DNA from: Lineus longissimus
Taxonomy: Eukaryota > Nemertea > Pilidiophora > Heteronemertea > Lineidae
Direction: 5' to 3'
DNA: 64,000 nt
Assembly: GCF_910592395.1 (NCBI RefSeq)
Contig: NC_088324.1
Span: 8,892,953 to 8,956,952, forward strand
A model generated the notes under the pieces. That model did no database searches and had not been told where the DNA came from. It saw only the letters and a list, made by a program, of their open reading frames with translations. Below are positions 34,201 through 43,191 of this stretch, piece after piece. A program made the translations under genes and the position numbers. The number at the start of each line of letters is the position of its first letter. The first letter of the stretch is position 1.

Positions 34201-36346
34201 TTCTTAAAGGACTGGGTCATGTTTGATTAAACAATGAATACATGTTCCTCATCCAATTGGAATAGATAATGTGCTGCGAGAGATGGGAGAGACTCCTATT
34301 GGCAACTTTCGGTAACTCTAATCTACCTGGCTCCGGCCTATACTCTCCCTTTAATATTTCAGCGCCCTTCTAAGAAGTGGTGGCCCTGTAAACCATTTTG
34401 GGTCGGGCATCATCACAAGTGCCTTGAAGCTCGGCATCCAACAGGATTTCATCAAGAAACTCCGAGCTAAATATGCGGTGAGTCGATTGATTTTGCTACA
34501 GGTAGCTGTTTAGGGAGAAGGTCAAGCTATAGTGAAGCAAAAAACAAACACTGTCTGTTTTGGGGGAGGGTGTTGACGAAAACAGCATTATGTGTTCGTC
34601 CCTTTATCATTTTTGGCGAAAACTAATAAGATTTTAACAGAAGTTTGAGAAATTCTCCACTGAACAAAAAAAACGTTTGGTATTCATTGTATCAATAGAC
34701 ATAAACATTGCCATAATGCAATGATTATCCATGCAAATTCACTGAAACTTAACAGCATTGTTGAAATGTATATTTGAAACGCATTTACACGAGAAGAAGT
34801 TTTCAAATTCAAGATCAGTGTTTGAATTTCTCAATGAAAAGGGAAGGCCTTTTATTAGTTTTAATAAATCTTTTATTCTACCTTTTCAGAAGCGAGTGTC
34901 GTTATTCGGTCAAGTCCTAGAGGAGCGCCTGCCATCATCCTGCTCATTTAAACTGCCCAAGGTGAGTATGTGTATTTATTCATTAATTGGTATCATATTT
35001 CAAAAAAACTATTGAGTTGAGAGCTGAGCACCACTTAGGACAGGATTAGCTCTATAAACAACTGTGGGTGATTTGTATTGTTAAGTAGGAGGAAACCGGA
35101 TACCTCGGAAACCTTCCCTGACAAAGAGAGATGGCCTCTCTATCACATTATCATCGGGCTGGTACAGCAATCGAAATTGTCTATGGAAAAATGTGATTAC
35201 AAAATGAAGGCAGGTATTTTGCCAACATGAATGTTTACTTAGGGGCCATCCCTAAGATATGGACGCATCAAACTTGGGATTTTGAGACCCCCCTTCCCGT
35301 CTATGTACATTTTGGACAAAATGTACAGGCCAAATGTACAGGTGTACGCAATTTCCCCAAAATTCCTAGACCCCCTCCCCATTCAGTGTGTACGTACTAA
35401 ATGGATGGCCCCTCATGTTATTTTCCTTATCTTTTTTTAGGGTGGATATTTTGTCTGGATCCAGCTGCCAAATGGTGTAGACGGCATTGATATAACTAAG
35501 AAAGCAGAGACCGAATTCAACGTGATGGTTCTTACTGGCAGTCTGTAAGTGTGAAGTTGTATTTTAGTCTTCGGTCGTCAGTCACAGTTTTGAGAAACCA
35601 CAATCGTCTTCAATGTCGTCATCATCATCATCACCCTCTCTTTTACAATCAAAATGATGCAGAGGGGTGGTCAATCTTTGGCCTCTTCGACCAATCAAGG
35701 TAATAGCATTCCGCGAAGATGACGTCACTGCAGCTGCTGGCCTCTATTTCCCCATCGCTGAATTACAGGCAATGTCGGACAAATATGCGGTTTCGTAATG
35801 GATTCAGGCTTTCTAACTGGGGCAGTTAGATTCAATCTGGCACATGTCCGAGTGTTGGAAATACTACATAATTGTTCTGAATATTTCTCTCTCTGACTCT
35901 ATGGTATCATTCATGCTAAAAACAATGCAGGGTCAAAGATAATTGACTTTGAAATAAGCTCAAATGCGTAGAAATAAGTGTCGATGTCCGCCTGTCACGT
36001 GACTAAAACTTCATCAATATCTTATACAAATGACCTTGTGAGCTATAAATAGTAACTTCGCGGGATGCTATTAGGGGTGGTCAGAGGGTCTAACGACTTG
36101 ATATCTAGGTGACAAGGTGTCTATCCCTAGAGGGGGGGGGGGAGTATAAGCTATGAATGGAATGGTGATGGCTGTTATGGTGTCTTCTCTGAGTTAAATC
36201 ATATTCTTTTTTGCAGCTTCTCGCAAACTGCTGGTTTCCGAAACTGCATCAGGCTGAGTATTTCGGCAGTGGAGGATGAGGAGATTGTTCCTGGACTGAC
36301 AGCCTTCTGCGACTGCTTAACCAAGTATTTGCCTCAGAAGTTGTGA
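31238..36346 (+). CDS. PLP-dependent class I/II aminotransferase (2-aminoadipate transaminase-like), 5' end unresolved
   Basis: Exons: 31238-31380, 31606-31727, 32044-32195, 32637-32795, 33358-33484, 33980-34102, 34363-34477, 34890-34961, 35441-35544, 36217-36346 (stop TGA). All borders are GT-AG and phases agree. The first listed exon begins at an acceptor with a split codon, so an upstream exon is likely. An internal ATG at 31273 would give 403 aa. Fold-type I motifs are clear: [29 protein letters not shown], and [17 protein letters not shown] with the Schiff-base lysine (about residue 240 from that ATG). Arg in [10 protein letters not shown] is the likely carboxylate binder. The sequence fits the subgroup often labelled 2-aminoadipate or multi-substrate aminotransferase; the substrate is inferred only loosely. 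It is probably cytosolic, since no targeting peptide is visible. Confidence 0.93.
32742..33320. repeat. 82-bp array made of an aminotransferase exon end plus splice donor
   Basis: Seven units with an 82-bp period begin at about 32742, 32824, 32906, 32988, 33070, 33152 and 33234. Each unit contains 54 bases from the exon end (tacatggtgccaatattcc onward) and about 28 bases of intron starting gtacatatatag. The first unit is the genuine exon border (32795); the rest lie in the intron. Later units carry shared changes (gcatggtgcgaacattcc), which shows stepwise expansion. Confidence 0.96.
33505..33700 (+). mobile_element. Possible tRNA-derived SINE (aminotransferase intron)
   Basis: A tRNA-like head contains gtagtggctgggactctcg and a B-box-like gggttccatcccc (about 33561-33573). 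The tail is unrecognised and the borders are uncertain. Confidence 0.45.
34215..34365. repeat. Dispersed repeat, copy 1
   Basis: It shares phrases (gtttgatt, gtgctgcgagagatgggagag, ggcaactt, tatactctcccttt) with 46605-46730. Weaker matches occur near 54150-54180. It is a degraded interspersed element of unknown class. Confidence 0.55.
35703..36071. mobile_element. 369-bp MITE, copy 2 (in aminotransferase intron)
   Basis: Same length and same inverted ends as 22698-23066, differing at only a few positions. TA flanks it on both sides (35701-35702 and 36072-36073), consistent with a TA target duplication. It contains tgacgtca, gtcacgtgac and ctataaata. Confidence 0.88.
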
Positions 36347-36438
36347 AGATGGCATTACAGCCGAAACAAAAGAGAAATGAATAATGCAAGATGTGTTACA
36401 TATCGTTACATCTTACAAGTGTACGGGTGTTTACACAA

Positions 36439-36558
36439 TGGGTGATATGAATAAAGACTAGCAAATGCTTTTATCTAAAACTTTATGTACATTTACACTA
36501 GGCCTTTCTGTACTGAATTGAAGTAAAAGCATTTGCTAGTCTTTATTCATATCACCCA
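36439..36558. mobile_element. Fold-back element, copy 1, carrying AATAAA
   Basis: Arms 36439-36473 and 36524-36558 are perfect 35-nt inverted repeats (tgggtgatatgaataaagac onward) around a 50-nt loop. The first arm supplies AATAAA at 36450-36455, 104 nt after the aminotransferase stop codon, so it may serve as that gene's polyadenylation signal. A second copy in reverse orientation lies at 40538-40657. Confidence 0.88.
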
Positions 36559-37520
36559 ATGTGTATGTGTGTAAACTATTTTTTCTGCTGATTATTGGGT
36601 GCTTTGCAATTTTCCTTAATTTGTTTTTCAAAATTTCTATCATTTGATATTTATACTTAATTTTTGATGATAATTAAGTCCTCTGTGAGGACAGAGTGTT
36701 TTAGGGGTGTTTTTCAATTAAAAAGTGTGACCAGTGTATTCATTTTACCTTGTTTTTTGTATAAAAACTCATAAATGATAAAAACCACATGAAGAAAATG
36801 GATTAAAATGGTGATTTTTTACAAAAAAAACCACAAGAAAGGGGGTCAAAATTTAGATGGCAATCCCTTCTGAAGGGGAGTCATTTTAGAATATTTTGGT
36901 GGTATGAGCGCTGGTCCCCCTTAAATTTGCTGAGGGGTGGGGGAGGGGGTAGTGATAGCCAGTTAGCCCATAGGGAAATTAATGCAAATTGTTGGTGAAT
37001 GAGTCTTAGATTGTGATTTAGAAATACATGTATGAAGTTTATTTGATGAATAAATATTTTCATATGGTTTTCATATGCCACATAAAGGCGCAAAACAGTA
37101 GAATCTCCTCTATTAAGGACACACAAGTTTTTGTCCCACATTGCTTGTTCCCATTCGATGTGATCTCTCTTTCAAGGGCACCCTCGGGACTGACAAGTGC
37201 TGTCCTTGATAGAGAGGTGTCCTGATTAGAGAGGTAAAATTGATGGAAATGACCAATTCTGCTGTATTTGTTGTTGCGACCTGCAATCGTGATCACACAA
37301 CAAAATAACGCTTGATTTTCGTTGGTCATCTCCAGCACCTGCAACAAGAATCGGTGAGCACAGCGACCTTAGATCATTATCAAATCTGGCAATAACCAGG
37401 TTGACCCGCGAACTAGAGATGTTTTTGTATGTTTACGAACTTCATGGTCTGTCTGACCAGACCAGACTCGAGGACGACTTCAGCTTATGAATAAGACACA
37501 TATAATAAGATAAGATTTTA
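36559..37520. other. Intergenic, no gene seen
   Basis: AT-rich sequence. 37097-37237 carries the ctctattaaggacac-type dispersed repeat in two opposed halves (cctctattaaggacac and gtccttgatagagaggtgtcc). No exon is supported. Confidence 0.55.
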
Positions 37521-37527
37521 TTAATAT

Positions 37528-38189
37528 ACTATGTTGAATATAATTCATGAGAACAGAGTCAGCCCAGTATGCAAATGTAGCACAATCAAAAGTTGTGCAC
37601 AGTTAGTTTGATTGCCTCGCCTGTGTGTGGAACGAGCAAAAGTCGTAACGGCTCCTGGTCGGGCTGTTGAATGTTCCTGAAGTAGTTCTGACTTTAGCTA
37701 TCAGATGGCGACACTGTATAATTCAAATGCGGGTCATTTTGTACGACGATCGGGCACCGTTGAGACTTTTGTTTGTTGTTTGATCTGTCTAATATCGTGA
37801 CAGATGATGGCTATCAGTACTTTTTAAAGGCATAGGCCGAAGGACCCCCCCCCCCCCCTCCCCCCGTTATTGACAGCCCCACTAAGACCGTGTTACAAAA
37901 TGATATCAATAAACTATGTTGAATATAATTCATGAGAACAGAGTCAGCCCAACATGTAAATGTAGCACAATCAAAAGTTGCGCACAGTTAGTTTGCCTCG
38001 CCTGTGAGTGGAACGAGTAAAAGTCGTAACGGCTCCTGGTCGGGCTGTTGAATATTCCTGAAGTAGTTCTGGCTTTAGCTATCAGATGACGACACTGTAG
38101 AATTCAAATGCGGGTCATTTTGTTCGACGATCAGGAACCGTTAAGACCTTTGTCAGTTGTTGATCTGTCCTGTCGGGGGAATATCGTGA
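37528..38189. repeat. Direct duplication of about 270 bp
   Basis: Copy 1 (37528-37800) and copy 2 (37913-38189) share most bases, for example aagtcgtaacggctcctggt and ctttagctatcagatg. The spacer contains a C-tract (ccc…tcccccc, about 37846-37865). They sit just downstream of the first RING-H2 gene and are non-coding. Confidence 0.88.
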
Positions 38190-38266
38190 ATGATTGATGT
38201 CGTGTCTTGCTTTACAGTATTCCTACATGTAGACCACCCCTATCCCCTTACCTACAAGTACCAATA

Positions 38267-38770
38267 TCACCGCTTAGATACTGGCAGACCGTCTACTGGA
38301 CAATTCATTGACGAATTTGACAGCCAAGTGTCGATGCATTTTTCATGATATCCATGCCCGCAAGGTAGAATTTTCATCACATCTCCAGTCGAGAAAGATT
38401 CCATGCAAATTGGACACTTATCCTCCCGTTTATCGCAAACTTTCTCAGTCCTAAATCTACTCAGAGTCTTTGAATCGATTGTCTTTGGTTTCACGCACAT
38501 GTCTAATGTCAGAAGAAGTTCGTAGTCGTTGGGTGTGACTTCCCTGTGCTGAAGGTCAATGAGAAGACGGATTAAGCGCATCTCTGCGGAGTTCTGAAGC
38601 GAAATGGGGATGTTTCCCGGGGTAAGGGTGTATCGTTGGGTGCGTGGGTCCAGACTGGCAGGTGCAGGCCCCGGCGCAACGGGAGCGCCGGGTTTACAGT
38701 CAATATTTTGCTCCGTATTGGCACGTTTTGGTGAGGGTGTAAAATGCAACTTTTTAGCCTCTAGATTCAT
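38267..38770 (-). CDS. RING-H2 gene A, C-terminal frame (RING finger part)
   Basis: A 167-codon frame with a RING-H2 finger at its end: CPIC, LPCGHGYHEKC, then NCPVDG. The last metal ligand position is Asp rather than Cys, as in RBX1-type RINGs. Before it lies a segment LIDLQHREVTPNDYELLL that also occurs in gene B. Its ATG overlaps the TGA of the upstream frame (ATGA at 38767-38770). Comparison with gene B shows that the two frames together correspond to one protein, so a frame change has split the gene, unless reinitiation or frameshifting is used. The inferred role is E3 ubiquitin ligase. Confidence 0.8.
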   Translation of the reverse strand: MNLEAKKLHFTPSPKRANTEQNIDCKPGAPVAPGPAPASLDPRTQRYTLTPGNIPISLQNSAEMRLIRLLIDLQHREVTPNDYELLLTLDMCVKPKTIDSKTLSRFRTEKVCDKREDKCPICMESFSTGDVMKILPCGHGYHEKCIDTWLSNSSMNCPVDGLPVSKR

Positions 38771-39747
38771 CCCTTATAAACAATATGCTTGACGTATAAT
38801 CGTTTCCTGTTGTTATTTTTCACGCTCCTGCAATGTTTCGTTTTGACTTGTTTGTGAGCTTTTTGTTTGCGATGGTTTTTTGTGTGGCGCAACCGACGCT
38901 TGGCACCAAAGCCAGCAAAATTGTCAAGGTGTTCAAACTTTGAGAACTTCTCTTCGAAATCTATTGAGTCTTTTGAATGAAAGTATTCCTCCTCCATCTT
39001 GTGAGTTAATTCAGTCACCGGTTGTCTTGGAAACAATGAACTATCCGGCGAGCTTGTCCATCCCGAATCCTCCCATGACGACACGAGCGCGTTTTCATTT
39101 GAAGTCCAACAATTCTCTGGTGACGCGGCCTCAGCTTTCGATTCCTCTTTGTCACCAATGTCCACTGATATGACAAAGTCATCATGAAATCCAGCAGGGA
39201 AATCACAGGAGTCCCACGATGTGTCACTAGCATCACTTACCGGCTGCCTTGGAAACAAAGAAGAATTGAATCTCGTCTCCTCCAAAGACAACACGCGCCA
39301 TTTCATTTTGGGAGACGTTTTCTTTTTCGCCGAATGTTTCGCTTTCTTTTTCGGCTTCGGAAATTGTTTAATAGTCTCCAAGAAGTCTTTCGTGGGACTG
39401 AGTTTTGGTCCCACGATATCTGAGTCCCTAGTGTCCGACATAAGAAAGTATGAGTTGCCCCACCAAGATTCCGACGATTCAATAGAATAATCCGTGACAT
39501 CGTACTCTGGCTCCGACCACCCGCGACAAACTTCAACACTGTCCATGTTTTCGTCGCTGAACTGCCACGTCTGAAGATCTAACTCCTTATTTCGGTCGCC
39601 GTGGTTTTCACTAAGTTTTTTCTCCTCAGTTCGTTTTATGACGATTTCTTCGAAATATTCTCCAGGCATTACTTCCCCAAAGACTCCGTGGGTCAGGTTG
39701 CTTTCGGCGGGAACGTGGTCCTCTGTCTCGGTTTCGGTGGCCACCAT
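38767..39747 (-). CDS. RING-H2 gene A, N-terminal frame
   Basis: A 326-codon, intronless, acidic and low-complexity frame. It carries repeated SLFPRQPV and SWDSCDF/SSWEDSGW motifs and ends in a basic tract (KNNNRKRLYVKHIVYKG). The basic tract matches gene B (RKRLYIKHIVYK), where the frame runs on into the RING. Here it stops at once. ATG 39747 is the first Met after a TATA box at 39891-39900. No domain of known function was recognised in this half; the basic tract may be a nuclear localisation signal. Confidence 0.72.
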   Translation of the reverse strand: MVATETETEDHVPAESNLTHGVFGEVMPGEYFEEIVIKRTEEKKLSENHGDRNKELDLQTWQFSDENMDSVEVCRGWSEPEYDVTDYSIESSESWWGNSYFLMSDTRDSDIVGPKLSPTKDFLETIKQFPKPKKKAKHSAKKKTSPKMKWRVLSLEETRFNSSLFPRQPVSDASDTSWDSCDFPAGFHDDFVISVDIGDKEESKAEAASPENCWTSNENALVSSWEDSGWTSSPDSSLFPRQPVTELTHKMEEEYFHSKDSIDFEEKFSKFEHLDNFAGFGAKRRLRHTKNHRKQKAHKQVKTKHCRSVKNNNRKRLYVKHIVYKG

Positions 39748-39890
39748 ATTTGTTTCAAAATGGAATGGTCGTCTGCTCGAGGAGGCCAGATTCAGAAGCA
39801 GAAATTGTCGAGGATTGGTTGATAAAATTCGGGCCCAACCGACCGGTTCAGACTTCGGTTGCGAACTACCGCTTGGTCAAAACGGTGTCC

Positions 39891-39900
39891 TACTTTTATA
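39891..39900 (-). promoter_or_regulatory. TATA box of RING-H2 gene A
   Basis: Minus-strand TATAAAAGTA lies about 145 nt upstream of the ATG at 39747. The position and match to the TATA consensus suit a core promoter. Confidence 0.6.
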
Positions 39901-40537
39901 GAGCAGACGACGCGCTGATTACGGCCGAACACCCACTTCACGCATACTACAAAGCCGCCTGCTCGGATCGATTTTGAGCTAGAGTTCGGGCAATTAGCGG
40001 TATTGCACCACTCTCTGTCAATCGAAGGGAAAATCCTCGTTCGCTCAAAATAGAACATCGCATAATGAATGTCCTGTCACGTGTCACAACAGTGTACCGT
40101 TTGATCAATTTAATGATCCAATTGAATGCGAATATCAAATGAGGACAGTCGTGTTTGTGATTGTGATACATGTTAAGAAGTGTCCTTTCTCGCGATATTC
40201 ATTGGCCAAATGACATGTTGAGAGGGAGAGGGGGGGAGGGGGCTTGATAATAATTTCCATCCGTCCCAGATCGGTCTTTCAAGGACAAAGTCACCACCAA
40301 AATCCAAGTATACGACCGCTTGAGGACACAGTCGCGTTAGGTCGATTGCCTCTCTCTCTTGCTTTTGGCTTTGATGTCTTGTCGTCGAATGATATCCCAT
40401 TTATGAGTCTTTTTCATTAGGCCTATTGCCGGAATCTCAGTCTTGTAGCTTGCTGGGCTATACGCCAGCACACCGGCGAGTCGCCCAGCTCAGTCAAACT
40501 ATGTGAGCAGGACACTTTTATTTGAAGTCAGAGATAA

Positions 40538-40657
40538 TGGGCGATATGACTAAAGACAAGTAAATGCTTTTACTACAATTTTGTACAGAAAGGCCTAGTG
40601 TAAATGTACATGGAGTTTTAGATAAAAGCATTTGCTGGTCTTTATTCATATCACCCA
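40538..40657. mobile_element. Fold-back element, copy 2, carrying minus-strand AATAAA
   Basis: Arms at 40538-40572 and 40623-40657 and the loop match copy 1 (36439-36558) in reverse orientation. The right arm gives AATAAA on the minus strand (40641-40646), about 350 nt past the stop of RING-H2 gene B. The left arm has lost the hexamer (actaaa). Confidence 0.85.
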
Positions 40658-40996
40658 ATGTCTGCGTTTAAGACAAGCGACAAGGATGATATCACAATGT
40701 GAACCGAATACCGGGGACAAATGACCACGCATTCAATCGAAAGCGATAACTAATGAATGAATTTGGAAAAAAATATCTATATTCTGTTAAATTTATTTCC
40801 AGTAATTCATATGATGAACAGAGATCTTAACCTGTGACTAGGACCTGATAATTTTGAACGGTAGACGTACGCTATAGGGAAGTTGAGATTGACTCCAACT
40901 ACGTGAACGAGTCCCTAATGTCACAGCTCGATACATTGATTATGGCCTGAACTTGAGACGTGTCTCCGCTTGATATATCTCCCTCCTGTTAAACGC

Positions 40997-42628
40997 TTAT
41001 ACAACGGCACATGTGACGGGTAATCCGTCCAGAGGACAATTCATTGACCTCTCCATCAACCAAGTGTCCACACAGCGTTCATGGAACGCATGATCACACG
41101 GCAAGTACTTCATGGTTGTCCCAAGCTCGTATGGGTCCATGCAGATAGGACACCAGTCGGTGGAGTCAGTCATAACAATGACTGTCCGAAGCGACTTGAC
41201 TATGTCCGTCTCCAGTGTCTTCGGCGCGACTGATTCATCCAAGCGGAGGAGGAGTTCATAGTCTTCCGGCGTGAGGTCCCTTGTCATGAGGTCAATCAAA
41301 GTCTGATTTGCGGCGTTTTCAGATGTATTGGGCACGTCCGGCTGTGGAGGCGGGGCAAGGAGCGCCCGCTCCAATTCCTGCAACTCCAGTCTCCGTGCTT
41401 CGGACATCGTCTCAACAAACGTATCCTGCATCAACCCGCCCTCCAACGACAACAGAAGTACTAAATCGTCATCCGTGAGATCTCTGTGCTGCAAGTCCAC
41501 AAGACTATTCAGAGTTTCATTGTCTAGTTTACGTTTTAGATCAGAACTAATTGTTTTCGAATCAACTTCGAATTTTGGTTTCGCGATTGGCTTCCTGGGC
41601 GGTTGTGCCGCTGATGCAACGGCGCGTTTCCTCTGCAGTTCTGCATTTGCGGCTTGCATCTTGGGGCTCGGCAAAAAGTGAAAACCACGTTGGTCCATAT
41701 TAATTTTCTTGTAAACAATATGTTTGATATAAAGTCGTTTTCTGTTGTTATTTTTCACACTCCGACAATGCTTGTCTTTCACTTGATTCGCCGCTTTTCT
41801 TTTCTTGTGTTTGCGCGTCATGCGCAGACGATGTGACGTCACAGCATCTTTGGTGCAAATGTCCAAATCTGCAATGTTTTCGAAGGCACTGCACATTGTC
41901 TCGAACTCTAGATACTCAGAATCGCATTCCATGAGGCACATATCCTCGAAATCCTCACTACAGTTACTGGCGCAATAACTGGGAATTGGTCGGGGAAACA
42001 GCGACATTTTAAACGACGTCACATCCATTACGTCTGCAGGCTTCCATTTCTTTCGTTTGGTCTCAGTGTCTGTAGCACCATAGATTATAGAATCCGCCGC
42101 ATCACTCCCCGATTTCTTTACTCGAAAGGATGGACGGGTCTTTCCCTCTTCCGAAAATGACGATTTTGCGGCACTGTCGTCGTTATTGAGGCTCGTCTTT
42201 GTCCAGTCGGACAGAAACGGTCCGACAACAACACCGGGCGACCGTTTGAAACGAGACATATCATAGTTATTATCATCAACTGAGTCAATGCCTATTTTCA
42301 TATTCAACTTCGCACATCTGTTTCCCAATAATTCAACTTTCCTGGTATCAGTAGATATTTTGCCATTGTTCGCCGTAGAATTAGCATCAACGACAGATTT
42401 AGGTTTAGCACCGTTTGGCTTGGAGACCAAGTTCGATATTAAAGATGCGCCTGGGTTGGGCAGGCAGGGCCAGCCGATGTCATCAATGACTTCGAAGCGG
42501 GGCGGAAAACACCTAAGCCAAGGACCCGGATCGTTACAAGATATTTCGGTCTCGCCTTCCATAACGTATCTGTTGAAGGGCGTAAGCCTGTGAGAAGATT
42601 TTTGCGTTATCCGCGGTTGAATTGGCAC
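40997..42628 (-). CDS. RING-H2 gene B, intact intronless E3 ligase-like protein
   Basis: A 543-codon single frame. The N-terminal 250 residues are unrecognised. A basic stretch (KNNNRKRLYIKHIVYKK, near 305) follows. Two related modules come next: LVDLQHRDLTDDDLVLLLSL and LIDLMTRDLTPEDYELLLRL. A C-terminal RING-H2 finger ends the protein: CPIC, LPCDHAFHERC, NCPLDG, where Asp replaces the eighth ligand as in RBX1. Family knowledge suggests ubiquitin ligase activity; no substrate can be inferred. An in-frame ATG at 42562 (MEGETEI) is an alternative start. It is a tandem paralogue of the broken gene A, 1.25 kb away on the same strand. A minus-strand GATAAAAAG at about 42686-42694 could be a weak TATA box. 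Confidence 0.85.
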   Translation of the reverse strand: MPIQPRITQKSSHRLTPFNRYVMEGETEISCNDPGPWLRCFPPRFEVIDDIGWPCLPNPGASLISNLVSKPNGAKPKSVVDANSTANNGKISTDTRKVELLGNRCAKLNMKIGIDSVDDNNYDMSRFKRSPGVVVGPFLSDWTKTSLNNDDSAAKSSFSEEGKTRPSFRVKKSGSDAADSIIYGATDTETKRKKWKPADVMDVTSFKMSLFPRPIPSYCASNCSEDFEDMCLMECDSEYLEFETMCSAFENIADLDICTKDAVTSHRLRMTRKHKKRKAANQVKDKHCRSVKNNNRKRLYIKHIVYKKINMDQRGFHFLPSPKMQAANAELQRKRAVASAAQPPRKPIAKPKFEVDSKTISSDLKRKLDNETLNSLVDLQHRDLTDDDLVLLLSLEGGLMQDTFVETMSEARRLELQELERALLAPPPQPDVPNTSENAANQTLIDLMTRDLTPEDYELLLRLDESVAPKTLETDIVKSLRTVIVMTDSTDWCPICMDPYELGTTMKYLPCDHAFHERCVDTWLMERSMNCPLDGLPVTCAVV

Positions 42629-43191
42629 CGGATGAACAGACGAATAGGGTCTCTTACTCTCCTCCCTTGAGACTCACACCTCGATCTTTTTATCCCTTGA
42701 GAATACAGATAGAACGTATTCCTTGGTCCCTCAAAGGTCCACTTCTCGTTGACTGAGCTACAAGTGCTCCCGATCCTGGCTCCCTCAAAGTTAAGTTATT
42801 GTCCAGTTCAATTCCACTTTACTTCAAACCCGCTTTGCTTTCGACGGAAAGAACCTCTCCAGCCCTCTGGTCGTCGTATGAGACAATGAGACTCTCGGCT
42901 GTCTCATTATAAAGCCAGCAAATCGAAATTTCCCAATCGTCAGCAGTATTTCGTCACGGATATTATGCCAAGTTTGAGTGTAATCAAGAATACGTCATCA
43001 AATAACTATCTAGGTCAGGATTATTCAAAATATCGATCATTCATGCAATATCCCAGGGTATTTCACAATCATTGCCAAGATTGTGCAGTTAAAACCACGT
43101 GTTGCATCTGTTTACATGCTATATGCAGATGCAGCGTTTGCTGATTGGTGGAAACGTCGAGTCTGTTCACAAAGTCATGTGACCGGTCAAA

